From positions 496,001-560,000 of the forward strand of contig NZ_CP059164.1 in NCBI RefSeq assembly GCF_013466985.1: a DNA stretch of 64,000 nt. The letters run 5' to 3'. Below the pieces are notes generated by a model, which saw nothing but the letters and a program-made list of their open reading frames with translations, did no database searches and was not told the DNA's origin. This document shows, piece by piece, positions 54,722-64,000 of this stretch. A program made the translations under genes and the position numbers. Numbering within the stretch: the stretch's first letter is position 1; each line of letters starts with the position of its first letter. This stretch comes from Nocardioides ungokensis (lineage in GTDB: Bacteria; Actinomycetota; Actinomycetes; Propionibacteriales; Nocardioidaceae).

Positions 54722-56410
54722 ATGGCTGACGCCCCCCTTCGCCGGGTCCCCGGTCGCCTCACGGCGCCCCCGCCCGGGTGGACGACGACCTCCGACGTCG
54801 TCGTCATCGGCTCCGGCATCGCCGGGCTGACCGCCGCGCTACGCCTGCGCGGCAAGGTCGAGAAGATCCTGGTGGTGACCAAGGACGTGCTCGCCGCGGG
54901 CTCGACGCAGTGGGCGCAGGGCGGGATCGCCGCCGCCCTCGGCCCCGGCGACACCCCCGCCCAGCACGAGCACGACACCCTGGTCGCCGGTGCCGGTGCC
55001 TGCGACCTCGAGGCCGTGCGCGTCCTGGTCAACGAGGGTCCCGAGGCGGTCCACGAGCTCATCGCGCTCGGCACCCGCTTCGACCACGACCCCGACGGCG
55101 AGCTCTCGCTGACCCGCGAGGGCGGTCACCACCGCGACCGGATCGCGCACGCGGGTGGCGACGCCACCGGGGCCGAGATCCAGCGCGCCCTCATCGCCGC
55201 GATCGAGCAGGCGCCGGAGATCGAGGTGGTCCAGCACGCCCTCGCCGTCGACCTCCTCCTCGACGACGCCGGCGGGATTGCCGGGGTCACCCTGCACGTG
55301 ATGGGGGAGGGCCAGCGCGACGGCGTCGGCGCGGTCCACTGCCGGGCGGTGGTCCTGGCCAGCGGCGGTCTGGGCCAGGTCTTCTCCCAGACGACCAACC
55401 CGGCCGTCTCGACCGGGGACGGGATGGCGGTGGCGCTGCGCGCGGGCGCTGCGCTGCGCGACCTGGAGTTCGTCCAGTTCCACCCCACCGTGATGTACCT
55501 CGGCCCCGATTCCCGCGGCCAGCAGCCGCTGATCTCCGAGGCGGTGCGCGGCGAGGGCGCGTTCCTCGTCGACGCTCTGCCCGAGGAGGGGGGCAACCGC
55601 TTCATGCAGGGCGTCCACGAGCTCGCCGACCTCGCCCCCCGCGACGTCGTGGCCAAGGCGATCACCCGGCGCATGAACGAGACCGGCCAGCCGCACATGT
55701 GGCTCGACGCCCGCCACCTCGGAGCGGAGTTCTGGGAGCGCCGCTTCCCGACGATCCTGGCCACCGCGCGGTCGCACGGCGTCGACCCGGTCACCGACCT
55801 GATCCCCGTCGCCCCCGCCTGCCACTACGCCTCGGGCGGCGTGCGGACCGACCTGTGGGGACGCACCGACGTGGCCGGGCTGTACGCCACCGGCGAGGTC
55901 GCCTGCTCGGGCGTGCACGGTGCCAACCGGCTCGCGTCGAACTCCCTGCTCGAGGGGCTCGTCTTCTCGCGACGCATCGCGACGGTGCTGCCCGACGAGC
56001 TGCGGCCCTGGTCCGACCCGGTCGAGGACACCCGCACCGCGGGACTCGTCCCCGGGTCGGTGCGCCGTGAGCTGCAGGAGGTGATGACCTCCCGGGTCGG
56101 GGTGCTGCGCAGCGCCGACGGGCTCGCCGAGGCCGCCCTGATGCTCGACAAGGTCGCCGGAGCCGCGGCCGAGGAGGTCAGCCAGGAGGCCTGGGAGACC
56201 ACCAACCTGCTCACGATCAGCGCCGCGCTCGCGGGGGCGGCCGCCCTGCGCGAGGAGACGCGCGGGTCGCACTGGCGCGAGGACTTCCCGGAGCGTGACG
56301 ACGAGCTCTGGGCCGGCCACTTCGACGCCGTGATGGTCGACGGCGAGACGACGCTCGCCTTCCGGCCTGCCCCCGCCACCGACCACCTCGTTGAAGGAGC
56401 TACCCCGTGA
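54722..56410 (+). CDS. nadB: L-aspartate oxidase
   Basis: A 562-residue FAD enzyme that makes iminoaspartate, the first step of NAD synthesis. The FAD-binding fold VVVIGSGIAGLTAALRL is near residue 27; STQWAQGGIAAALGPGD, FVQFHPTVMYLG and ATGEVACSGVHGANRLASNSL are family blocks. A longer N-terminus than usual (26 residues) precedes the FAD fold. It overlaps nadC by 4 nt. No nadA is in the window. Confidence 0.95.
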   Translation: MADAPLRRVPGRLTAPPPGWTTTSDVVVIGSGIAGLTAALRLRGKVEKILVVTKDVLAAGSTQWAQGGIAAALGPGDTPAQHEHDTLVAGAGACDLEAVRVLVNEGPEAVHELIALGTRFDHDPDGELSLTREGGHHRDRIAHAGGDATGAEIQRALIAAIEQAPEIEVVQHALAVDLLLDDAGGIAGVTLHVMGEGQRDGVGAVHCRAVVLASGGLGQVFSQTTNPAVSTGDGMAVALRAGAALRDLEFVQFHPTVMYLGPDSRGQQPLISEAVRGEGAFLVDALPEEGGNRFMQGVHELADLAPRDVVAKAITRRMNETGQPHMWLDARHLGAEFWERRFPTILATARSHGVDPVTDLIPVAPACHYASGGVRTDLWGRTDVAGLYATGEVACSGVHGANRLASNSLLEGLVFSRRIATVLPDELRPWSDPVEDTRTAGLVPGSVRRELQEVMTSRVGVLRSADGLAEAALMLDKVAGAAAEEVSQEAWETTNLLTISAALAGAAALREETRGSHWREDFPERDDELWAGHFDAVMVDGETTLAFRPAPATDHLVEGATP

Positions 56411-57315
56411 CGATCGTGCGTACGCCGTACGACGCCCTCCCCGCCGGACTGCTCGGGGAGCTCACGCTCGCGGGCCTGGACGCCCGCTCGGTCTACGACG
56501 CCGTCGTCCTCGCCATCGCCGAGGACCTCCCGGGCGAGGACGTGACCAGCGCGGCCACGATCCCGGACACGGCCCGTGGGACCGCCGACCTGGCCACCCG
56601 CGAGCCGGGCGTGGTCGCCGGTCTCACGGTCGCGGCGCTGGTCTTCCACTACGTGATGGGCGACGACGTCAAGGTCACCGACCGGGTCGCCGACGGAAGC
56701 ACGGTCGCCCCGGGCGACGTCGTGATGCGCGTGTCCGGCCCGATCCGTGGCTTGCTCACCGCGGAGCGCACCGCGCTCAACTACGCCTCCCACCTCTCCG
56801 GCGTCGCGACCGCCACGGCCGCCTGGGTCGCGGCACTCGACGGGACCCGGGCCCGGGTGCTCGACACCCGCAAGACGCTGCCGACCTACCGCGCCCTGCA
56901 GAAGTACGCCGTGCGCTGTGGCGGCGGCCTCAACCACCGGTTCAGCCTCTCCGACATGGCGCTGGTCAAGGACAACCACGTCGTCGCGGCCGGGGGCGTG
57001 GTCCCGGCGTACCAGGCTGTCCGCTCGGCCTACCCGGACCTTCCCGTGGAGGTCGAGGTGACCGACCTCGGCCAGCTGCGCGAGCTGCTGGATGCGGGAT
57101 GCGAGCGGATCCTCCTCGACAACATGGACTGCCCGACGATGGCCGAGGCGGTGCGGCTGGTCGGGCAACGCGCCACCCTCGAGGCGTCCGGCGGGCTCAC
57201 CTTCGAGCGGGCCCGGGAGGTGGCCGAGACCGGCGTCGACTTCATCTCGGTGGGCGCGCTGACCCACTCGGTGAAGGTCTTCGACCTCGGCCTGGACCTC
57301 CAAGAGCAAGCGTGA
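56407..57315 (+). CDS. nadC: Nicotinate-nucleotide pyrophosphorylase (quinolinate phosphoribosyltransferase)
   Basis: A 302-residue enzyme converting quinolinate and PRPP to nicotinate mononucleotide. AEDLPGEDVTSAATIP, LNYASHLSGVATATA, LDTRKTLPTYRALQKYAV and LVKDNHVVAAGG are the known blocks, with the Lys/Arg residues that hold the phosphates. GTG 56407 has GAAGGAG upstream and overlaps the nadB stop. Confidence 0.96.
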   Translation: MTIVRTPYDALPAGLLGELTLAGLDARSVYDAVVLAIAEDLPGEDVTSAATIPDTARGTADLATREPGVVAGLTVAALVFHYVMGDDVKVTDRVADGSTVAPGDVVMRVSGPIRGLLTAERTALNYASHLSGVATATAAWVAALDGTRARVLDTRKTLPTYRALQKYAVRCGGGLNHRFSLSDMALVKDNHVVAAGGVVPAYQAVRSAYPDLPVEVEVTDLGQLRELLDAGCERILLDNMDCPTMAEAVRLVGQRATLEASGGLTFERAREVAETGVDFISVGALTHSVKVFDLGLDLQEQA

Positions 57316-57319
57316 GCTG

Positions 57320-58093
57320 ATGGCGCTGCTCGCGGCCGACATCGGCAACAGCCACACCGTCCTCGGCCTCCTCGAGAACGGGGACGTGGTCGCGGACTGG
57401 CGGGTCGCGACCGACGAGCGGCGCACCTCCGACGACTGGTCGGTGGTCCTCAAGGGACTGCTGGGCGACGACCTGGCCAAGGTGGACGGTATCGCCGTCT
57501 GCGCGACGGTCCCGGCGGTGCTGCACGAATGGCGCGAGATGCTCGCCGGTCACTTCCCCGACGTCCCCCGGGTGGTGGTCGAGCCCGGTGTCCGGACCGG
57601 CGTCCCCGTGCTGATGGACAACCCTCGCGAGGTGGGCTCGGACCGGATCATCAACGCGCTGGCTGCCGCGACGGACTACGGCGGCCCGGCGATCGTCGTC
57701 GACTTCGGCGGGACCGCCACGACGTTCGACGTGGTCAGCGCGCGCGGCCAGTACGTCGGCGGCGCCATCGCCCCGGGAATCGAGATATCGCTGGAGGCGC
57801 TCGGCCGGAGAGGCGCCCAGCTCCGCAAGGTGGAATTGCTGCGACCGCGTTCGGTGATCGCCAAGAACACCGTCGAGGCGTTGCAGTCGGGAATGGTCTT
57901 CGGTGTCGCCAGCCAGGTCGAGGGAATTGTCGCCCGAATGATCGCCGAGCTCGGCGTGACGGATGAGGACGTGCGGGTGATCGCGACCGGTTATCTCGCA
58001 CCGTTGGTGCTCGAGGAATGTCGCTGCTTCACCGACCACGCTCCATGGCTCACGCTGCGCGGGCTCGAGATGGTGTTCGCCCGCAACACCTGA
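57320..58093 (+). CDS. coaX: Type III pantothenate kinase
   Basis: A 257-residue ASKHA-fold kinase that phosphorylates pantothenate, the first step to CoA. ADIGNSHTVLGL is the phosphate-1 motif, VGSDRIINALAA the phosphate-2 region and VVDFGGTATTFDVV the third. It follows nadC by 4 nt. From about 57775 to the end it uses codons rare in the window (ATA, AGA, ATT, GGA), a local change in base use that continues into the lsr2 promoter. Confidence 0.95.
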   Translation: MALLAADIGNSHTVLGLLENGDVVADWRVATDERRTSDDWSVVLKGLLGDDLAKVDGIAVCATVPAVLHEWREMLAGHFPDVPRVVVEPGVRTGVPVLMDNPREVGSDRIINALAAATDYGGPAIVVDFGGTATTFDVVSARGQYVGGAIAPGIEISLEALGRRGAQLRKVELLRPRSVIAKNTVEALQSGMVFGVASQVEGIVARMIAELGVTDEDVRVIATGYLAPLVLEECRCFTDHAPWLTLRGLEMVFARNT

Positions 58094-58241
58094 TACAGGC
58101 AGCACCTGAGCCGGGCCGCAACTTCGATAACCGGCACCGTGACGGCTCTCATCCGCTGCCGGGTGTGGGCCGAGTTCGGGTTCACGATCGGTGCGACAAA
58201 TGGCGGGGACCGGTGACGGAACGAATTCCTTTCATGGCATG

Positions 58242-58270
58242 ATCAATTCGTTGATTCGAATTCCTTGGAA
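58242..58270 (+). promoter_or_regulatory. AT-rich palindrome cluster before lsr2
   Basis: Three short inverted repeats follow one another: ATCAA-TTCG-TTGAT, ATTCGAAT and TTCC-TT-GGAA. The stretch is among the most AT-rich in the window. Lsr2 binds AT-rich DNA, so this could be an autoregulatory site; that is inference. Confidence 0.4.
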
Positions 58271-58288
58271 CGAAAACGAGGTAATCCC

Positions 58289-58624
58289 ATGGCTCAGAAG
58301 GTGCACATCGTTCTCGTCGACGACCTCGACGGCAGCGAGGCGACCGAGTCGGTCTCCTTCGGCCTCGACGGAACGTCGTACGAGATCGACCTGAACGACG
58401 CGAACGCCGCCCGCCTGCGCGACGCGCTCGCCGAGTTCGTGGGCCACGCGCGCAAGGTCGGGTCCGCCTCCCGCCGCGGTCGTCGATCGTCGGGAGCTGC
58501 GGCCGCAGCCGGTGGTCCGAGCGCCAGGGAGATCCGGGACTGGGCCCGATCCAACGGCTTCGACGTGCCCGATCGTGGACGCGTCTCCGCCGAGGTCCGT
58601 GAGGCCTTCGACGCGGCTCACTGA
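58289..58624 (+). CDS. lsr2: Lsr2-family nucleoid-associated protein
   Basis: A 111-residue H-NS-like DNA-bridging protein of actinobacteria that silences AT-rich and acquired genes. The N-terminal dimer domain is KVHIVLVDDLDGSEATESVSF; a basic Ala/Arg linker (about 60-75) leads to the C-terminal DNA-binding domain with IRDWARSNGFDVPDRGRVSAEV, whose RGR enters the minor groove. ATG 58289 has GAGGT upstream. Its place between coaX and clpC is common in actinobacteria. Confidence 0.95.
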   Translation: MAQKVHIVLVDDLDGSEATESVSFGLDGTSYEIDLNDANAARLRDALAEFVGHARKVGSASRRGRRSSGAAAAAGGPSAREIRDWARSNGFDVPDRGRVSAEVREAFDAAH

Positions 58625-58639
58625 GCCACCCGCACCACG

Positions 58640-58689
58640 CCGAGTCGGCGTGAAGTGTCCGCCAGTCAGGGAACTTCACGCCGACTCGG
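58640..58689. repeat. 17-bp perfect inverted repeat with 16-nt loop
   Basis: CCGAGTCGGCGTGAAGT at 58640-58656 and its exact complement at 58673-58689. It starts 16 nt after the lsr2 stop, so it could be its terminator, but the long stem, large loop and nested CCGAGTCGG palindrome also fit a dispersed intergenic palindromic repeat. Confidence 0.7.
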
Positions 58690-58722
58690 TCGCATTTCGG
58701 GGGAGGTGACCACGGGCCTGTT

Positions 58723-58733
58723 CGCTCAGAGCG
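58723..58733 (+). promoter_or_regulatory. ClgR-type operator upstream of clpC
   Basis: CGCTCAGAGCG, flanked by TGTT on the left, fits the known ClgR motif WNNWCGCYNANRGCGWWS at all core positions, with one mismatch in the right flank. It lies about 30 bp before the -10 box, a typical activator position. ClgR activates clp genes in Corynebacterium and Streptomyces. Confidence 0.65.
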
Positions 58734-58763
58734 GAGCGTGATTACCTGCCCTTCGGGAACGCG

Positions 58764-58769
58764 TAGGCT
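58764..58769 (+). promoter_or_regulatory. -10 box of clpC
   Basis: TAGGCT, with an expected start near 58776 and a leader of about 73 nt ending with GAGGAG before ATG 58849. Confidence 0.5.
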
Positions 58770-58848
58770 GTGGACGGGGTTAGTTCACCTGTCCGGTCCC
58801 GACGATCAAATGAGCGGGACGGCCCCGAACTCCTGAGGAGAGTTGCGC

Positions 58849-61437
<2,589 letters not shown>

Positions 61438-61465
61438 CGGGCTTCCAGCCCTCCAGCCTGCGTCA

Positions 61466-61497
61466 TACGGCCCGGTCGCTCCTGCGACCGGGCCGTA
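61466..61497. terminator. Bidirectional terminator between clpC and mutY
   Basis: A 14-bp perfect stem (TACGGCCCGGTCGC) with loop TCCT, between the ends of two convergent genes. Confidence 0.8.
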
Positions 61498-61518
61498 CGA
61501 CGTCCCGGGCAGTCGGGG

Positions 61519-62385
61519 TCAGGGGAGGGCGTAGCTGCCGCGCGGGGTACGGGCGACCAGCCCGTCCTCGACCAGGCTGGCCAGGCAGCGAGCCCGCTGG
61601 AGCTCCTCGGACCAGGCCGCGTCGAGCCGGTCCTGGCTGACCTCGCCCTCGGCGTCGCGCAGGACCGCGAGCAGCCGGCCGCGACACTGGCGGTCGGTGC
61701 CCGCCCAGCTCTGCACCTTGCGCGGCGGGCCGTCGTACGCCGGGTGGCCGGCCGCGCGCCACGCACACCGGTCGGCGACCGGGCAGGAGTGGCACCGAGG
61801 GTTCGCGGCCGTGCAGACCAGCGCGCCGAGCTCCATGACCGCGACCGACCAGGTGGCCGCGGTGGGCTCGTCGGTCGGAAGCAGCTCGGCGGCCAGGGTG
61901 CGCTCGCCCTTGGTGACCGAGGCGGCGGGGAACTCGGCCCCGGTCGCGACGCGGGTCAGGACCCGACGCACGTTGGTGTCGAGGACGACGTGCCGGCGGC
62001 CGTGCGCGAACGTCGCGATCGCGGCCGCGGTGTAGTCGCCGACCCCGGGCAGATCCCGCAGGTCGTCGTAGGAGGCCGGCACCTCGCCGCCGTGCCGCTC
62101 GACGATGGTCGTGGCAGCCGCGTGCAGCCGGAGCGCGCGACGGGGGTAGCCGAGCCTGCCCCAGGCCCGGACCGCCTCGCCGGACGTCTCGGCCGCCATC
62201 GCCGCCGGGGTCGGCCAGCGTTGCAGCCAGGCCTCGTGGACCGGGAGCACGCGTGCCACCGGTGTCTGCTGGAGCATGAACTCCGAGACCATCACCGACC
62301 AGGGGCTCGCCGAGGTCGAGCGCCACGGCAGGTCGCGCGCGTGCTCGTCGTACCACGCCAGGATCGGCTCGTGGAGATCGCTCAT
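61519..62385 (-). CDS. mutY: A/G-specific adenine glycosylase
   Basis: A 288-residue DNA repair enzyme that removes A opposite 8-oxoguanine. The catalytic Glu is in SEFMLQQTPVARV, the helix-hairpin-helix is DLPGVGDYTAAAIATFA and the catalytic Asp lies in VVLDTNVRRVL. The [4Fe-4S] Cys pattern C-x6-C-x2-C-x5-C is complete in VCTAANPRCHSCPVADRCAW. It lacks the large NUDIX-like C-terminal domain of E. coli MutY and ends with a short winged-helix-like part. ATG 62385 or 62394 are both possible. Confidence 0.93.
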   Translation of the reverse strand: MSDLHEPILAWYDEHARDLPWRSTSASPWSVMVSEFMLQQTPVARVLPVHEAWLQRWPTPAAMAAETSGEAVRAWGRLGYPRRALRLHAAATTIVERHGGEVPASYDDLRDLPGVGDYTAAAIATFAHGRRHVVLDTNVRRVLTRVATGAEFPAASVTKGERTLAAELLPTDEPTAATWSVAVMELGALVCTAANPRCHSCPVADRCAWRAAGHPAYDGPPRKVQSWAGTDRQCRGRLLAVLRDAEGEVSQDRLDAAWSEELQRARCLASLVEDGLVARTPRGSYALP

Positions 62386-62496
62386 CGGGGCCATTCTCCG
62401 GCGTCGGCGCGGCTGCTGCGTGGTCGGGTGGCAGAACTCGACACGCCACGTGCGAGATCCCCGGTGTGGCTCCGCGAAGCGCGACGGATCGCTGGT

Positions 62497-62502
62497 TAGC
62501 GT
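62497..62502 (+). promoter_or_regulatory. -10 box of a leaderless secreted-protein gene
   Basis: TAGCGT, then 6 nt, then ATG 62509. Confidence 0.6.
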
Positions 62503-62508
62503 TGCGCC

Positions 62509-63294
62509 ATGTCGCGCCTCACCCGTGGTCCGCTGCCGGCCCGCGTGTACTGGCGGCGTCGCGTCCTGGTCCTCGGCTCCGCGCTGCTGCTCGTCTTCGC
62601 CATCGCCCGCCTGCTCGGCGCGGGCAGCGACGCGTCGTCGGATCCCGAGGCCCAGCAGGTGGCCGCCGACCAGAGCCCCTCGGCCACCGCCACCACCCCT
62701 GCCCTCGGGGTGCCGAGCGACAGCGTGACCCTGCACCCCGGCAAGCACGGCTCGGCCCAGGCCCCCGTGCTCGCCGAGCCCACGGGGCCGTGCGCGGACC
62801 AGGACATCTCCGTGAGCCCGGAGGCCAAGGACCCCGTCGCCGGTCGCGACGTCGAGATCGTGCTGCACCTGCGCACCATCGAGGCCGAGGCCTGCACCTG
62901 GGAGGTCTCGCCCAAGACGCTCACGATGAAGATCACCTCGGGCGCCGACGACATCTGGTCCACACGGCAGTGCCCGCGGGCGGTCCCGGACCAGGAGGTC
63001 GTCGTCCGGCGCGACACCTCGACGTCGCTGAAGATGACCTGGCCGGACGCGAAGCGCTCCGACGACCAGTGCTCGCGGCAGGCGGGGTGGGCGATGCCGG
63101 GCTACTACCACGTCGAGGTCGCGGCCCTGGCCGGCGAGCCCGCCGAGGAGCAGTTCAAGCTGGAGGCGCCGACCGGCCAGGTGATCACGCGGTCGCCCTC
63201 GCCGCACCAGTCGCCCCACCAGACGCCGTCCGGGCGCCCGGTGGTGTCACCGTCGTCGTCGCCCTCGTCCTCCCCGTCGTCCACGGTCGACTGA
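62509..63294 (+). CDS. Membrane-anchored extracytoplasmic protein of unknown function
   Basis: A 261-residue protein. One N-terminal helix (about residues 19-38, VLVLGSALLLVFAIARLLG) anchors it after a basic start. The outer part has four Cys (in GPCADQD, ACTWEV, RQCPRAV and DQCSRQA), likely two disulfides in a beta-sandwich resembling small cell-wall or DUF4232-like domains, then a Ser/Pro/His-rich tail (SPHQSPHQTPS and repeats of SSSP). No catalytic motif. It is divergent from mutY. Confidence 0.75.
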   Translation: MSRLTRGPLPARVYWRRRVLVLGSALLLVFAIARLLGAGSDASSDPEAQQVAADQSPSATATTPALGVPSDSVTLHPGKHGSAQAPVLAEPTGPCADQDISVSPEAKDPVAGRDVEIVLHLRTIEAEACTWEVSPKTLTMKITSGADDIWSTRQCPRAVPDQEVVVRRDTSTSLKMTWPDAKRSDDQCSRQAGWAMPGYYHVEVAALAGEPAEEQFKLEAPTGQVITRSPSPHQSPHQTPSGRPVVSPSSSPSSSPSSTVD

Positions 63295-63298
63295 GCGC

Positions 63299-63329
63299 GC
63301 GGCGCTGACCCCGGTCGGGCAAGCGCCGC
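63299..63329. terminator. Hairpin between convergent genes near the right end
   Basis: GCGGCGCT pairs with AGCGCCGC around a 15-nt loop that itself contains GACC-CC-GGTC. It lies between the secreted-protein gene and disA. Confidence 0.55.
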
Positions 63330-63338
63330 GGCGACGGA

Positions 63339-64000
63339 TCAGACGTAACGCTCGAGGATCGTCGACTCGGCCAGCCGGGAGAGTCCCTCGCGCACACTGC
63401 GGGCGCGGAGCTCACCGACCCCCTCGACGGCCTGGAGGTCGTCGATCCCGGCCGACAGCAGCTTCTGGAGGGTGCCGAAGTGGTCGACGAGGCGGTCGAC
63501 GACCGAGGTGGGGAGCCGGGGCACCTTCGCGAGCAGGCGGTAGCCCCTCGGAGCCACGGCCCCGTCGAGGTGCTCGCCGGTGCCCAGGCCGAGCGCCTTC
63601 GCAGCCGCGGCCGGGTCCACCAGCTCGGTGGGGGAGAGTGACTCGAGCCGCTGCAGCAGGGCCTCCGGGGTGCGGGTGCGCCGACCGGCGGGCAGGTAGT
63701 CGCGGATCACCAGCTCGCGCTCGGCGTCTACCCCGGTGATGAGCTCCTCCAGCTGCAGCGACAGCAGGCGGCCGTCGGTGCCGAGCTCGAGCACGTAGTC
63801 CTCGATCTCGCGGGCGATTCGGGTGACCATCTCGAGGCGCTGGGCGACCACGGCGACGTCGCGCACGGTCACGAGGTCCTCGATCTCCAGCGCGGAGAGG
63901 GTGCTGGCGACCTCGTCGAGGCGGAGCTTGTAGCGCTCCAGGGTGGCGAGCGCCTGGTTGGCCCGGGAGAGGATCTGGCCGGAGTCCTCGAGCACGTGGC
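63339..64000 (-). CDS. disA: DNA integrity scanning protein DisA, C-terminal part (5' end outside window)
   Basis: The frame continues past the right edge of the window; about 220 residues are visible. They are the middle helical spine (RANQALATLERYKLRLDEVASTLS, then IEDLVTVRDVAVVAQR) and the C-terminal RuvA-like DNA-binding domain with helix-hairpin-helix GIDDLQAVEGVGELRARSVREGLSRL. The N-terminal diadenylate cyclase domain, which makes c-di-AMP from ATP, lies outside the window. DisA links DNA state to c-di-AMP signalling. RadA usually lies next to it. Confidence 0.93.
   Translation of the reverse strand, partial: HVLEDSGQILSRANQALATLERYKLRLDEVASTLSALEIEDLVTVRDVAVVAQRLEMVTRIAREIEDYVLELGTDGRLLSLQLEELITGVDAERELVIRDYLPAGRRTRTPEALLQRLESLSPTELVDPAAAAKALGLGTGEHLDGAVAPRGYRLLAKVPRLPTSVVDRLVDHFGTLQKLLSAGIDDLQAVEGVGELRARSVREGLSRLAESTILERYV

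Overview
The window is a contiguous, GC-rich (roughly 70-73% by eye) chromosomal piece of a high-GC Gram-positive bacterium. Gene content and order (Lsr2, ClpC with a ClgR-type operator, tilS-hpt-ftsH-folE-folP-folB-folK, panC-panD-nadB-nadC-coaX, mutY-disA, many leaderless genes) point to an actinomycete, probably near Nocardioides or its relatives; the genus is an inference. I saw no rRNA, tRNA, CRISPR array, insertion sequence or phage gene, and no gene-free stretch longer than about 300 bases.

Layout. 1-2.8 kb: 3' end of bioA, then bioF and bioD in overlapping frames. 2.9-7.0 kb: AIM24-family protein and small membrane or unknown genes, including an MFS exporter and a YetF-type (DUF421) protein. 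6.4-11.3 kb: the most interesting block, a putative light-controlled partner-switching module: a bacteriophytochrome whose output domain is a PP2C/SpoIIE phosphatase, two STAS anti-anti-sigma proteins, one RsbW-like ATPase and a heme oxygenase that would make the bilin chromophore. 11.3-19.1 kb: housekeeping and small enzymes (PrmC-like methyltransferase, K+ channel, GH15 glucosidase, DinB, VOC, beta-lactamase-fold hydrolase, GNAT, alpha/beta hydrolase). 19.1-20.7 kb: a carboxymuconolactone-decarboxylase-like gene plus an ECF41 sigma factor behind a matching ECF41 promoter. 20.7-24.6 kb: TPP riboswitch and thiamine ABC transporter. 24.6-33.6 kb: PAP2 phosphatase, NlpC/P60 hydrolase, acyl-CoA oxidase-like flavoenzyme, pyrophosphatase, DD-carboxypeptidase, zincin and tilS. 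33.6-35.6 kb: two tandem copies of a secreted Ig-like protein gene inserted between tilS and hpt. 35.7-41.9 kb: hpt, ftsH and the folate operon. 42.1-52.2 kb: a tandem-GNAT gene, an osmoprotectant ABC transporter with back-to-back leaderless starts, and a surface-glycan-like cluster of two glycosyltransferases and three sulfotransferases. 52.5-58.1 kb: pantothenate, NAD and CoA cofactor genes. 58.3-64 kb: lsr2, clpC, mutY, a secreted unknown and the C-terminal part of disA.

Two general features stand out. First, at least ten genes begin 6 nt after a TANNNT -10 box, so they are probably transcribed as leaderless mRNAs; in several cases the -10 box uses the stop codon of the gene before it. Second, about ten genes are interrupted by one-base indels, many in G or C runs, while the reading frame resumes with family-typical sequence on the other side. 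This looks more like sequencing error than gene decay, so I give the reconstructed gene spans.
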